A stretch of DNA of 64,000 bases from Natronobacterium haloterrestre (lineage in GTDB: Archaea; Halobacteriota; Halobacteria; Halobacteriales; Natrialbaceae). This document shows, one piece after another, positions 26,196-35,291 of the stretch. A program made the translations under genes and the position numbers. The notes beneath the pieces are model-generated. The model was not told where the DNA came from and did not search any database. It was given only the letters and a program-made list of their open reading frames with translations. Within the stretch, counting starts at the first letter, position 1. Each line of letters opens with the position of its first letter. The DNA lies in contig NZ_FOKW01000004.1 in the NCBI RefSeq assembly GCF_900112205.1, positions 186,001 through 250,000 on the forward strand. Reading direction: 5' to 3'.

Positions 26196-27086
26196 CTATC
26201 TCGAATCTCGTTCCGCGGACCGATCCGAAGCCGCCACCGCGACATCGTCGCGGGCCGCGGTGATCGACGAGTCGTCTCCGGGACCGATCACGGACAGGAA
26301 CCGTCCGAGAAGTACGAGGCTCGCGGCCGTCAGCAGACCGAAGATGGCGAGGACGGGGACGGGAACCACCTGCCCGTCCCGAAGCTGGAAGACGGCCATC
26401 GCCAGTACGGCCAACCCCAGGGTCGCCGCCTTCACGAGGAGCACGGCGGTAAACGCGTAGCCCCACGCGCGGCGCTGCCGAAGCCAGTACGCCGAGAGCA
26501 CGAACCCCGGGAGGACGATGCCCAGATCCAGCGAATAGATGACCGAGGTCGTGAGTTCCGCATCGGCGACGGTCGCGGGGACAGTCCCGGAGACGATCGC
26601 CGGAACGATCTCTGCCAGCCACAGGAATGCGACCAAGACCGCGAGCAGCGCCTGAAACGCGACGTACGGGCGAACGGACAGACCCTCTGCGGTCCGTTTG
26701 ACGCGGGTCACGTCGAGTCGAACCAGTCCACCGACGAACGTGTACAGGGTGAGCCACAGCAACGTCGTGTAGACCAGGTACAGTTCGTTGAATGCGGTCA
26801 TGAACGCGTACGACGCGTAGGTGTACAGCAGGTAGCCGTCGACCCCGAGCCAGACGACGTACCCCCGCAGTGACCCTCGAGCGGCGACGTACAGCGCGAC
26901 GGTACCGACCGGAAGCGCCACGACCAGCGTCAGCAAGTCCTGACCGTAGAGTTGCGGCAGCAGTACCGGCGCGTCGCGATAGAGACCAGGAACGGTAAGC
27001 CCGACCACCGTCGCGATTCCCGCGAGAACGATCGTCGCGAGGGAGGCGAGCACGTACGCCCTCGAGAGCGATCCGGGACGGCTCAC
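26196..27086 (-). CDS. Polytopic membrane protein (paralogue of the one at 27812)
   Basis: 296 residues from a GTG start at 27086, eight or so membrane spans. Segments such as LPQLYGQDLLTLVVALPVGT and WLGVDGYLLYTYASYAFMTA recur in very similar form in the protein at 27812 (AFYVQDLLLLVLAVPVLT; WLGALAYMTYMWASIALQVP). Function unknown; no catalytic motif seen. The C-terminal tail is soluble and acidic. The two genes are separated by a small membrane protein gene on the same strand. Confidence 0.75.
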   Translation of the reverse strand: MSRPGSLSRAYVLASLATIVLAGIATVVGLTVPGLYRDAPVLLPQLYGQDLLTLVVALPVGTVALYVAARGSLRGYVVWLGVDGYLLYTYASYAFMTAFNELYLVYTTLLWLTLYTFVGGLVRLDVTRVKRTAEGLSVRPYVAFQALLAVLVAFLWLAEIVPAIVSGTVPATVADAELTTSVIYSLDLGIVLPGFVLSAYWLRQRRAWGYAFTAVLLVKAATLGLAVLAMAVFQLRDGQVVPVPVLAIFGLLTAASLVLLGRFLSVIGPGDDSSITAARDDVAVAASDRSAERDSR

Positions 27087-27236
27087 GCCTTCCCTCGCGT
27101 CTTGCTGTCCGACGGTCGTGACTGCAGCCCCGGATCGACCTCGAGAGTGGACGAACGACCCATACGGCTCTAGAGGTCACTGCGCGAGATAAAGAGCGAT
27201 CCCGGTTCCCGGGCCTCGAGAGCCGTGCGGGAACGG

Positions 27237-27686
27237 TTACGGCGAATTCGCCGGCGGCGATCCGGTCGAACGGGGACCAGACCAGTCGCGGCGGGCGACG
27301 AGGTACGCGGCCAACGCCGCGGTGACGATTCCGACGGGAAGCCCGCCGAAGAGCATCGCCGTCGCGAGGCCGACGGCACCCGTCGAAAGTACCCCCATCG
27401 CGAGCCCGCCGCCGGCGACGAACCCGAAGATTCCCGCGAGGGTCGCCCAGAACCGACGGGCCGTCCGTTCGGACGGCTGTCCGGTGGCGACGACCTCCTC
27501 CCGGTACGTGAGACCCAGGTAGGTGAGGGGAGTCAGGGCCGCCCCGGCGACGAGTCCGGCGGGGAGTCCCAGCATCAGGGACGGCCAGACGTAGGGGTCG
27601 AGCGCTTCGGTCACGCCGATCCCGACCACGAGAAAGGCGAGGACGCCGACGAGCAGGCTGCCGACGAGTTTGAGTACGGTGTTCAT
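27237..27686 (-). CDS. Small polytopic membrane protein
   Basis: 149 residues with four probable spans (about 3-25, 30-55, 80-102 and 108-130), Gly- and Ala-rich. The spans are short-looped with Gly-rich turns. A basic tail follows the last span. No family recognised. It lies between the two paralogous eight-span proteins and is probably co-transcribed with them. Confidence 0.65.
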   Translation of the reverse strand: MNTVLKLVGSLLVGVLAFLVVGIGVTEALDPYVWPSLMLGLPAGLVAGAALTPLTYLGLTYREEVVATGQPSERTARRFWATLAGIFGFVAGGGLAMGVLSTGAVGLATAMLFGGLPVGIVTAALAAYLVARRDWSGPRSTGSPPANSP

Positions 27687-27811
27687 GCTCTATATACGAC
27701 GATCCGGACTATATCTCTACCTGCTAATTCCCGACTGCGGAGAACGTCCGGCCGCTACACGCCCTGCGAGCAGCGTGAAACGCCGCTCGCAGTCACGCTC
27801 GAGTGGCGGGA

Positions 27812-28672
27812 TCAGCCGTCGGCCGTGCTCGGCTGGCTCCCCTCGTCGCTCGAGGCGACCCGTTCGGCCCCCGACAGCAGGGAGACGTATCGTCCCGCGA
27901 GGACGGCGGCGAGGAGAATCGGGATCGTCGTGAAGACGACCGCGACGAGTGGAACGGTGACGTCGTCCTCGAGGACGAGCACGACGGTCATGCCCGCGAT
28001 CGTCGGGGCGAGCAACGCGCCGAACACTAGCCCGACGCCGGCGAAGGCGTAGCCCCAGGAACGGCCTCGCCAGAGCCAGCCGCCGGCGATCAGCAGGGCC
28101 GGCACGACGACGGCGAGGTCGACGAAGTGCGAGACGAGCGCCTGCGACCCTATCTCGTCGACGAGCAGCGGCGGCGTCCCGGTGAGGGTCGCGGGCACGA
28201 GTTCGGCCAGCCACAGGGTCGCGAGGCCGAGGGCGATCACGACCAGGACGGCCCCGTAGACGCGCTCGGAGACGCGTCCGGCGAGCGATCGACGGACCGC
28301 TTCGGCGTCGACGGTCACCGCTCCGCCGACGAAGGTGAACATCGAGAGCGAAAAGAGGGCGACGTACCCGAGGAAGAACCGGTTGAACGGGACCTGGAGG
28401 GCGATCGAGGCCCACATGTAGGTCATGTACGCGAGCGCGCCGAGCCAGACGATCCGGGCCCGCAGCGAACCGGCCATCGCGTACCTGAGCGCGACGGTCA
28501 GGACCGGCACGGCGAGTACGAGCAGCAGGAGATCCTGCACGTAGAACGCGGGGAGCAGCGCCGACGGATAGTGTCCCGGTCGGAACAGGCCGAGAAGGCT
28601 CGAGACGGCCGACAGGATCGCGATCCCGATCGTCGCGGCGACCTGCCAGCGCTGAAGCGAAGCGGGCGTCAT
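27812..28672 (-). CDS. Polytopic membrane protein (paralogue of the one at 26196)
   Basis: 286 residues, about eight spans, ATG start at 28672. The N-terminal third aligns by eye with the protein at 26196, including RPGHYPSALLPAFYVQDLLL against VPGLYRDAPVLLPQLYGQDL. A shared third helix FVGGAVTVDAEAVRRSLAGR corresponds to FVGGLVRLDVTRVKRTAEGL. Function unknown. The duplicates face the same way with a small membrane protein gene between them. Confidence 0.75.
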   Translation of the reverse strand: MTPASLQRWQVAATIGIAILSAVSSLLGLFRPGHYPSALLPAFYVQDLLLLVLAVPVLTVALRYAMAGSLRARIVWLGALAYMTYMWASIALQVPFNRFFLGYVALFSLSMFTFVGGAVTVDAEAVRRSLAGRVSERVYGAVLVVIALGLATLWLAELVPATLTGTPPLLVDEIGSQALVSHFVDLAVVVPALLIAGGWLWRGRSWGYAFAGVGLVFGALLAPTIAGMTVVLVLEDDVTVPLVAVVFTTIPILLAAVLAGRYVSLLSGAERVASSDEGSQPSTADG

Positions 28673-28939
28673 CGGTCTTCGGTCGTACGGACGCCTCGAG
28701 CGTCGATAAAGGGTATGTATGCTCCGAATTTCCGGTCGTCCTCGAGTCGGTGATCAGTGTGTCGATCCGTGCGTCGGCTACCGGTCGTCACGAGAACGCC
28801 TGACGCTGGTAGCCCCGTCTCGAGCGTCGCCATTCCTGTAGTGTGCTTGTCCCGCTCCGGCCAGCGCGAGGTAACGGCGTCTGGTATACCAACCGTGCAT
28901 TACGGCTTTCGGATCGGAGGGCCGTCAGCGTTCGACGGA

Positions 28940-29839
28940 TTACCGGTGCCCGCTCGAGATCGGCTCGTCGTTGTCCTCCGGTCGAGGGAGCGGCGTCTCC
29001 CACCCGCGGAACGAGTAGGGGCCGAACGCGAGGACGACGATCAGGGCCGCTCCGCCGTAGCCCACGAGAACGAACGGGTACATCTCCGGGGCGAAGCCCA
29101 TCACCTCGCCTGTCATGTTCCCGAACGCGTGGAAACAGAGCACCGCGAGGATGCTTCGCCTCGTGTTGTTGTACACCCAGACGGTAACGAGCGTTCCCAG
29201 AACGATGCTCGGGATCCACCACGACAGGTCGGGGTCGAACGTCGTGTTCGCGTAGTAGCCGGGGAAGAGCACGAACGGCGCGTGCCATATCCCCCACGTC
29301 GTCCCGTTTATCACGCCCGCGGTGAGAGCGCTGAACCGCTCCTGCAGCCGGTCGAGCCAGTACCCGCGCAGCCCGATCTCCTCGACCAGGGGGAAGACGA
29401 ACGCGAAGGCGACGATCGCGGCCGTCGCCGCCGGATCGAACAGCCGATCCGTCGAGATGAACTCGAGCGGATCGGACGTGACGCCGACCAGGAGCGCAGC
29501 GCCCGCGACGAGAAGGTTGAAGATCGGCCAGTACAGCAGGACGAGCAGCGCCCAGCGCGCGTCGATCCGCCCGAGATCGATCAGCCGGTGACCGAGGTCC
29601 CTGATCCCGGCCCCGCCCTCGGTGAGCCACGAAAGCAGGAGGGCGGCCAGCAGCGGACTCAGTCCGCCGACGACGAACAGCGCGACGTTGGGGAACGTCC
29701 ACACCGACTGGTCGGAGCCGACGATCGGTGCCCACCAGACGTACGCCCAGCCCAGGTAGACGAGCGGGAACCCCCACGGCGTCATCCTGCGTGCGAGCCT
29801 GCCGAACCGCCCCCTTGGGAGTGACTCGCTCGAGGTCAT
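28940..29839 (-). CDS. CPBP family intramembrane metalloprotease
   Basis: 299 residues, about eight spans. Motif 1 EEIGLRGYWLDRLQERFSAL keeps EExxxR; motif 2 is WGIWHAPFVLFPGYY; motif 3 is FHAFGNMTGE. Most similar to the copies at 24367 and 30110, which share the EEIGxxGY core and the HxPxxxxxGYY spacing. It is divergent from the 30110 copy, sharing a 270-base upstream region in which I see an A/T-rich patch but no clear operator. Confidence 0.88.
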   Translation of the reverse strand: MTSSESLPRGRFGRLARRMTPWGFPLVYLGWAYVWWAPIVGSDQSVWTFPNVALFVVGGLSPLLAALLLSWLTEGGAGIRDLGHRLIDLGRIDARWALLVLLYWPIFNLLVAGAALLVGVTSDPLEFISTDRLFDPAATAAIVAFAFVFPLVEEIGLRGYWLDRLQERFSALTAGVINGTTWGIWHAPFVLFPGYYANTTFDPDLSWWIPSIVLGTLVTVWVYNNTRRSILAVLCFHAFGNMTGEVMGFAPEMYPFVLVGYGGAALIVVLAFGPYSFRGWETPLPRPEDNDEPISSGHR

Positions 29840-30109
29840 GTGATTTCGTCACCTCCGCGCTGGAGGAACGGTCCGGTCGGTCCCGTACGTACCCGGCACG
29901 GAGAGAAGTCGGGACATCGACGGCTGCTCTCGCGCATAAGAGAGGTTTCGTGGACCGACAAAAATTCCCACGCTACGATTCTCACGCCGTAAGAACGTCG
30001 AACACGTTCTCTCGGGGGGGGATCGTGCAACCCGAACGAGCCCGAAGCGTGGATGCCCCCCGCCGGGGTTTCAGGAGGCCGCCCGAAGAACCCATACGTG
30101 AGGTGAACG

Positions 30110-30961
30110 ATGAGCCCTGGAACACGACTCTCGGCGATCGTCCCGCGCACGACGAACCCATATTTTTTCGTCATCATCTACCTCGGCTGGGCGTGGTTCT
30201 TCTGGGCGTTCATCGTGCTGTCGGGGGAGGTCGTCTGGACGGTTCCGTACTCGCTGCTGTTCTACGTCGGGGCGCTCAGCCCGTTGCTGGGCGGCATCCT
30301 CCTGACGTACCGGTTGGGAGCGTGGTCGGGACTGCGAGACCTCTGGGATCGGACCGTCAACGTCCGTCGGATCAGCCGCCGGTGGTACGCCATCTGCATC
30401 TTCCTCCAGCCGGCGATGACGCTCCTCGCCGCCGGAATCGCGCTGCTCGCCGGCACGTCGGGGCAACCGCTGAACCCCTCGATTTCCGGGTTGCTTTCCC
30501 CGAACGCGCTGGCGTTTTTCCTGACGTTTACGCTACTGGCCGGAACGGTCGAGGAGATCGGGTTGACCGGCTACTTCGTCCACCGACTCCTCGAGGTCCG
30601 CGGCGTCGTCGCGGTCGGCCTGATCACGGGAGTCGTCTGGGCCGTCTGGCACGTCCCTCTGTTCCTGATGGAGGGCTACTACGGCCCAGCCACGGCCGAT
30701 CCGGATCCGGCATTCTTTTTTCCCGGGTTGCTGTTCACCCAGATCATCTACGCCTGGATCTACGACAACACGGCCGAAAGCGTCCTCGCGGCGATCATCT
30801 ACCACACGGCCATCAACGTCACCGGAGAGACGCTCGGTCCGTCGGAGGTGGTCGGTCGGTACACGTTCTACCTTACGGTCGTTCTCTGCCTATTGATACT
30901 GCTACACGAGGAATGGGTGACACCCTCGGGTTTGGGGAACCGGTTGGTCAACCGAGACTAG
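30110..30961 (+). CDS. CPBP-like membrane protein with altered motif 1
   Basis: 283 residues, about eight spans. The family region reads VEEIGLTGYFVHRLLEVRG: the two glutamates are kept but the arginine of EExxxR is threonine. Motif 2 WAVWHVPLFLMEGYYG and motif 3 YHTAINVTGE are intact, so metal ligands remain while the conserved Arg is lost. Either the residue is dispensable in this copy or the protein is a non-catalytic paralogue. The other three CPBP copies in the region all keep Arg. The first 14 residues look like a cytoplasmic leader before the first span. Confidence 0.85.
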   Translation: MSPGTRLSAIVPRTTNPYFFVIIYLGWAWFFWAFIVLSGEVVWTVPYSLLFYVGALSPLLGGILLTYRLGAWSGLRDLWDRTVNVRRISRRWYAICIFLQPAMTLLAAGIALLAGTSGQPLNPSISGLLSPNALAFFLTFTLLAGTVEEIGLTGYFVHRLLEVRGVVAVGLITGVVWAVWHVPLFLMEGYYGPATADPDPAFFFPGLLFTQIIYAWIYDNTAESVLAAIIYHTAINVTGETLGPSEVVGRYTFYLTVVLCLLILLHEEWVTPSGLGNRLVNRD

Positions 30962-31017
30962 GGGCCAGCGGCAACGGTCCGACGCGTGCTCACCTCTCAA
31001 CCTCCTCACTCCCCAGG

Positions 31018-32496
31018 TCACGACGTCTCGGCACCGTCCGTACGCGGGAACAGCGCCGTCAGGACCGCCAGGGCGGCGATCGCGGCCAGCACCAGCCCGA
31101 GCCAGTCGGCGATCACGGGCAGGAAGTAGCCCAAGAACTCCCGGCCGACCGCCCACCACAGGCCGGCCGCCGCGACCGCGAGGCCGGCTAACGCGGCTCG
31201 AGCGATCCGGTCACGTTCCGACAGCGGGGCGAACGAACGCGCCCCGGAAAACAGGCCGTAGCCGAGTCGCAGGGCCAGCCCGAGGGCGATCCCGCCGAGG
31301 ATCCAGACCGGGAACCGGATCCAGCGTGCGGCCCCGGCGAGAGCGGGCGTCGACAGCCCGCTCCGATCGGCCCACGCATCGACTATGTCGGCGATAAGCT
31401 GGACGCTGCGCTCGCTGTTGGTGAGGATCACGATTCCATCGCCCGTCGACGGGACCGCGTGAAACCAGTTCCAGGAGCCGGGACCCTGCCCACCGTTCAT
31501 GACCGCTCGCTCGCCGCCCGAAAGCGTCTCGGCGAAGTGGCCGAGTCCCGCGCCGTCGGTCGCGAGGTCGTAGAACCCGGTCGTCTCGACCGACGGCTCG
31601 TGCATCTCCGCGACGGATTCGGGCTCGAGCACGTCCCGGCCCGGTTGCTCCCCGTCGGGGCCTGCCGTACTCGCCGCGACGAACCGGGCGACGTCTTCCG
31701 CGGTCGCGTACAGCCCCCCGTGGGCCCTGACCGGGCCCGGCGTCGCCTCCACCGGCGTTCCGTCGACGTAGTGTTCGACCGCCAGGTCAGCCTCGAGGTC
31801 GTCCCGGTCGAACGTAGCGTCGTCCAGCCCGAGCGGCGTCAGAATCTCGTCGTCCACGTACGCCGCGAAGTCACGACCCGTGACGTCCTCGACCAGAAGC
31901 TCGAGCAGCGCGTAGCCGGGGTTCGAGTACCGGAACGTTCCGGGCTCCTCGACGGGTCGAGCGGCCGGCGTGCCGGCCTCGCCGGAGAGTACCTCCTGGA
32001 TCGTCGGCGGCTCTTCGCCGGATTCGACTTCGCCGCCGCCTCCCGGCGGAAGGCCGGCGCTGTGGGAAAGCAGCCGCCGGACGGTCACCTCGTCCCACGG
32101 GTAAGGGGCGTCCGGCAGCTCCCAGCTCGTGACGTGGCGCTCGATCGGATCCCCGAGATCGATCTCGCCTTCCTCGACGAGCTTCAGCACGGTCCACGCA
32201 GTGACCGACTTCGTGATCGACTGGACCCGGAACGGCGTGTCCTCGGTCGTCGGCCGGTCGGCCGCGGGATCCGCCTCGCCGTAGGCTCCGGTCCAGGTCA
32301 CCGCCCCGTCTTCGACGAGAGCGACGCTCGCGCCGGGGACGTCGTAGCGCTCGAGCAGCGTCGGGATCCGCTCCTCGAGGAGAGTGGGCAGCGACTCCGG
32401 ACCGTCACCGCCGGGGCCGAGACAGCCCGCGAGGGACGCGGTCAGGCCGAGCGCGGAGGCTCCGAGGAACCGTCGTCGGGACGGGGCGTTTGCCAC
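31018..32496 (-). CDS. Tat-exported serine hydrolase (class C beta-lactamase-like)
   Basis: 492 residues from GTG 32496. A Tat signal (SRRRFLGA) and lipobox ending in Cys25 (SLAGC) predict a lipid-anchored extracellular protein. The catalytic domain (about 35-370) has the nucleophile Ser93 in SITK, then YSNPGYALLE as the Tyr-x-Asn motif. After it come about three or four membrane spans (about 385-490), so the domain is anchored at both ends. Peptidase or esterase activity is possible; a role in beta-lactam resistance is not implied. It begins immediately after the bactofilin-like gene and is probably co-transcribed. Confidence 0.88.
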   Translation of the reverse strand: MANAPSRRRFLGASALGLTASLAGCLGPGGDGPESLPTLLEERIPTLLERYDVPGASVALVEDGAVTWTGAYGEADPAADRPTTEDTPFRVQSITKSVTAWTVLKLVEEGEIDLGDPIERHVTSWELPDAPYPWDEVTVRRLLSHSAGLPPGGGGEVESGEEPPTIQEVLSGEAGTPAARPVEEPGTFRYSNPGYALLELLVEDVTGRDFAAYVDDEILTPLGLDDATFDRDDLEADLAVEHYVDGTPVEATPGPVRAHGGLYATAEDVARFVAASTAGPDGEQPGRDVLEPESVAEMHEPSVETTGFYDLATDGAGLGHFAETLSGGERAVMNGGQGPGSWNWFHAVPSTGDGIVILTNSERSVQLIADIVDAWADRSGLSTPALAGAARWIRFPVWILGGIALGLALRLGYGLFSGARSFAPLSERDRIARAALAGLAVAAAGLWWAVGREFLGYFLPVIADWLGLVLAAIAALAVLTALFPRTDGAETS

Positions 32497-32497
32497 G

Positions 32498-33628
32498 TCA
32501 GGAACTCACCTCGGAGCCGGCACTCTCGTCTCCGACCTCGTCGAGCGTCGACTGGCGACCGCCGGCGGGTCCGCCGCGGCGCGCCCGGTAGGCGTCCCGC
32601 AGGCCGAACGCGAGCGCACCCAGCCCGAGCAGCAAGGCGACGAACTCGAGGAGACCCCCGAGGATCGGGACCAGGCCGAGGAGGGCGAAGGCGACGAGGC
32701 CGACCACGAGCGCGAGCCACCGGTTGTCCGCGCCGGCGAGGCCCAGCGCCCACGAGGCGACCGCGAACTGGCCGTAGACCGCGGCGACCCAGATCGCGAG
32801 CCCGAAGGCGAACGCACCGAGGATGGCCAGCGGGATCCCGACGATCGTGATGGCGGCGGCGGCCAGGGTGATCGGCACGGCGATCAGCGTCAGGAACCCG
32901 ACGCCGCCGGACGCGACCGGTCCGTCCGCGACGCGGCCGGCGACGCCCGAAGAGAAAACCGGGAAGACCGCGAGCAGGATCGCCCCGAGCAGCAGGTTTG
33001 CGAGGAGCCCGTACACCGTTCCGACCCAGTCGGGGACGGTGAAACCCCCGCCGATCCCGCCGACGTCGTCGCCGATCCCGGGGTCCTGTACGACGCCGTT
33101 CGCAACGGTCGCGTCCGGATCCTCGGTGAAGCTGTCGGCGTCGTAGCGGAACTCACCGCCGACGTCGGCGTTCGGCCCCAGCACGATCGTCTCGGCGCCG
33201 GCACGCACGTCGCCGTCGATCGTCCCGTCGACCGAGAGGTAACCGCTCCCGGCCTCGAGGTCGCCGCCGATCCGGCCCGTTTCGCTGACGTCGACGTGAC
33301 CGCCGCCGACGGCGACGTCACCGCCGACATCACCGTCGATGCGGAGGCTCCCTGCGGCGGCTTCGATCGATCCCTCGACGGTTCCTCCCTCGACGACGTG
33401 GATGCTTCCGGCGGCGCCCGAGATATCGCCCGTGACCGTGCCACGAACGACGACCGATCCGGCGACGCCGTCGATACCGTCGACGGTTTCGCCGTCCTCG
33501 ACGACGACCGTTCCGGAGACACCCTCGAACGACTGGGCGGCGACGACACCCGTGCCGAGCGAGAGCGACAGTGCGGCGACGAGGACGAGGACGGCGCTCC
33601 GACGGCGAAGGGAACGACTGCGGTTCAT
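32498..33628 (-). CDS. Bactofilin/polymer-forming-like membrane protein
   Basis: 376 residues. A signal peptide or first span (about 9-31, LVLVAALSLSLGTGVVAAQ) is followed by a beta-helix-like region of short Gly/Val/Asp repeats (about 35-175; VVVRGTVTGDISGAAGSI, GDVGGDVAVGGGHVDVSET) as in polymer-forming cytoskeletal proteins. The C-terminal half has four or so spans (about 205-345). The start at ATG 33628 places the signal at the N-terminus; upstream ATGs add a non-family leader. It precedes the serine hydrolase gene with a one-base gap. The probable role is in the cell envelope. Confidence 0.78.
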   Translation of the reverse strand: MNRSRSLRRRSAVLVLVAALSLSLGTGVVAAQSFEGVSGTVVVEDGETVDGIDGVAGSVVVRGTVTGDISGAAGSIHVVEGGTVEGSIEAAAGSLRIDGDVGGDVAVGGGHVDVSETGRIGGDLEAGSGYLSVDGTIDGDVRAGAETIVLGPNADVGGEFRYDADSFTEDPDATVANGVVQDPGIGDDVGGIGGGFTVPDWVGTVYGLLANLLLGAILLAVFPVFSSGVAGRVADGPVASGGVGFLTLIAVPITLAAAAITIVGIPLAILGAFAFGLAIWVAAVYGQFAVASWALGLAGADNRWLALVVGLVAFALLGLVPILGGLLEFVALLLGLGALAFGLRDAYRARRGGPAGGRQSTLDEVGDESAGSEVSS

Positions 33629-33696
33629 ACAGATGGGTTCGATCGCATCGCATATGTATCTGTGTTGACGTTCCCGAGCCGCGGGAACCGTTCCGC

Positions 33697-35235
33697 TCAC
33701 TCGTGGTCGTGCTCGTGGTTGTGGCCGTGTTCGTGGTCGTGGTGGCTATGATTGTGATCGTGCTCGTGATCGTGGTGGCTGTGGTCGTGGTCGTGCTCGT
33801 GATCGTGAGCACCCGGACCGCGACGCGTGAACTGACCTGCGAACCCCCGATCGACCACCTCCGACAGCGCGGGATGGATGTGGACCGACTCCCGGATGTC
33901 CCAGACCGTCCCCGTACCGGCCGTCATCGACACGACGACCTCCTCGATGAGGTTCGACGCCTCGGGACCGACGATGTGACAGCCCAGGATCTCGCCCTCC
34001 GGCTCGATGATCGCCTTGACGAACCCCTCGGCGTTCATCGCCTGGCCGCGTGCGGTGTCCTCGTACCGGTACGTCCGCGTCGCGTACTCCCGGCCCGCCT
34101 CCCGGAGCTCCCCCTCTCGAGCGCCGACGCCGGCCACCTCGGGCGAGCCGAACACGGCAAAGGGCATCGCCGAGTAGTCGACCGGCTCGAGGTCCTCGCC
34201 GAAGAGGTTCCGGGCGACGGCCCGGGCTTCGTGGTTGGCGTTGTGTTTCAGCAGGTACTCGCCGACGATGTCGCCCAGCGCCCAGACGCCGTCGGCGCTC
34301 GTCCGCAGGTACTCGTCGGTCTCGACGAACCCGCGCTCGTCGGTGTCGACGCCCGTGGCCTCGAGGTCGAGCAGGTCCGAATTGGGCCGACGGCCGGCCG
34401 CGATCAGGAGGGTGTCGCCGGTCACCGTCACCGGGTCGTGTGCGTCGGGATCGTCCCACGCCGGCGGATAGGGGTCCGCGTCGACGGTGACCTCGCCGCC
34501 GGACTCGCTCGCGGCGACCGCCTCGTATCCCGTGTGAACCTCGAACCGGTCGGCGTACCGCTCGGTGAACGCGGCGCCGACCTCCGCGTCCGCCTCGGGG
34601 AGCAGGTGCGGCCGGCGGCCGACGATCGACCCCTCGCTGCCGAAGGTGCCGAAGAAGTGCGCGAGTTCGGCCGCGATGTAGCCGCCCCCGACGATCACCA
34701 GCCGGTCGGGCGGCGACTCGAGTTCCAGCGCCTCGCGACTCGTGAGGTAGTCGACGTCCTCGATCCCCTCGATCGGCGGGATCGCCGGCCGGGTGCCGGC
34801 CGCGACGAGGACCGTCTCCGCGCCAACGCGCCGGCCCGCGTCGGGTCCGTCGACGACCTCGAGGGTTCGATCGTCGACGAAGCGGCCCTCGCCGCGCAGC
34901 AGGTCGTGTCGGTCGGAGGAGCGCAAGCCACGCTCGATCGACTCGGCACTGTCGGCGACGTCGTCGTTGACCTCGCGGACGATCTCGGCGAACTCGACGT
35001 CCGCCACTTCGGCGTGGATGCCGAACTCCTCGGCTCGCTCGACGGTCTCGAGCATCTCCGCGTGGTACAGCAGTTGCTTCGAGGGGATACAGCCGCGGTT
35101 GAGACAGGTCCCGCCGAGCGGTCCCTTCTCGACGACGGCGACCGACTGGCCGCGGTTCGCCGCCGCGTTCGCGACGTCGAGCCCTGAGCCCGAGCCGACG
35201 ACCAGGAAGTCGACTTCCGTGCCGTGGGTTTCCAT
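33697..35235 (-). CDS. Dihydrolipoamide-dehydrogenase/mercuric-reductase-like flavoprotein with His-rich tail
   Basis: 512 residues. FAD motif VVGSGSGLDVANAAANRG, redox pair in GGTCLNRGCIPSK (CxxxxC), NAD(P) motif VIVGGGYIAAELAHFFG and ALGDIVGEY for FAD. The dimer-interface His/Glu motif is HIHPALSEVV. The family includes E3 of 2-oxoacid complexes, glutathione-type and mycothione reductases. What sets it apart is the last 35 or so residues, about 18 His alternating with Asp, Glu, Asn and Ser, a likely metal-binding tail. No E2 or E1 gene is beside it. The start METHGTEVDFLVVGSGSG is taken from homologues; the frame is open further upstream. Confidence 0.85.
   Translation of the reverse strand: METHGTEVDFLVVGSGSGLDVANAAANRGQSVAVVEKGPLGGTCLNRGCIPSKQLLYHAEMLETVERAEEFGIHAEVADVEFAEIVREVNDDVADSAESIERGLRSSDRHDLLRGEGRFVDDRTLEVVDGPDAGRRVGAETVLVAAGTRPAIPPIEGIEDVDYLTSREALELESPPDRLVIVGGGYIAAELAHFFGTFGSEGSIVGRRPHLLPEADAEVGAAFTERYADRFEVHTGYEAVAASESGGEVTVDADPYPPAWDDPDAHDPVTVTGDTLLIAAGRRPNSDLLDLEATGVDTDERGFVETDEYLRTSADGVWALGDIVGEYLLKHNANHEARAVARNLFGEDLEPVDYSAMPFAVFGSPEVAGVGAREGELREAGREYATRTYRYEDTARGQAMNAEGFVKAIIEPEGEILGCHIVGPEASNLIEEVVVSMTAGTGTVWDIRESVHIHPALSEVVDRGFAGQFTRRGPGAHDHEHDHDHSHHDHEHDHNHSHHDHEHGHNHEHDHE
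33700..33830. repeat. Imperfect short repeat encoding a His-rich tail
   Basis: Runs of ngtggtcgtg-type hexamers encode alternating His with Asp, Glu, Asn and Ser on the minus strand. The unit is about six bases, with larger near-repeats of 18-30 bases. Such arrays expand and contract by slippage, so tail length may vary between strains. Confidence 0.75.
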
Positions 35236-35291
35236 GTCCCTACCAGCGCCGCCGACCGCCGTTAAAGCGAGGGGTGAGAGCGCCGCCGGCG

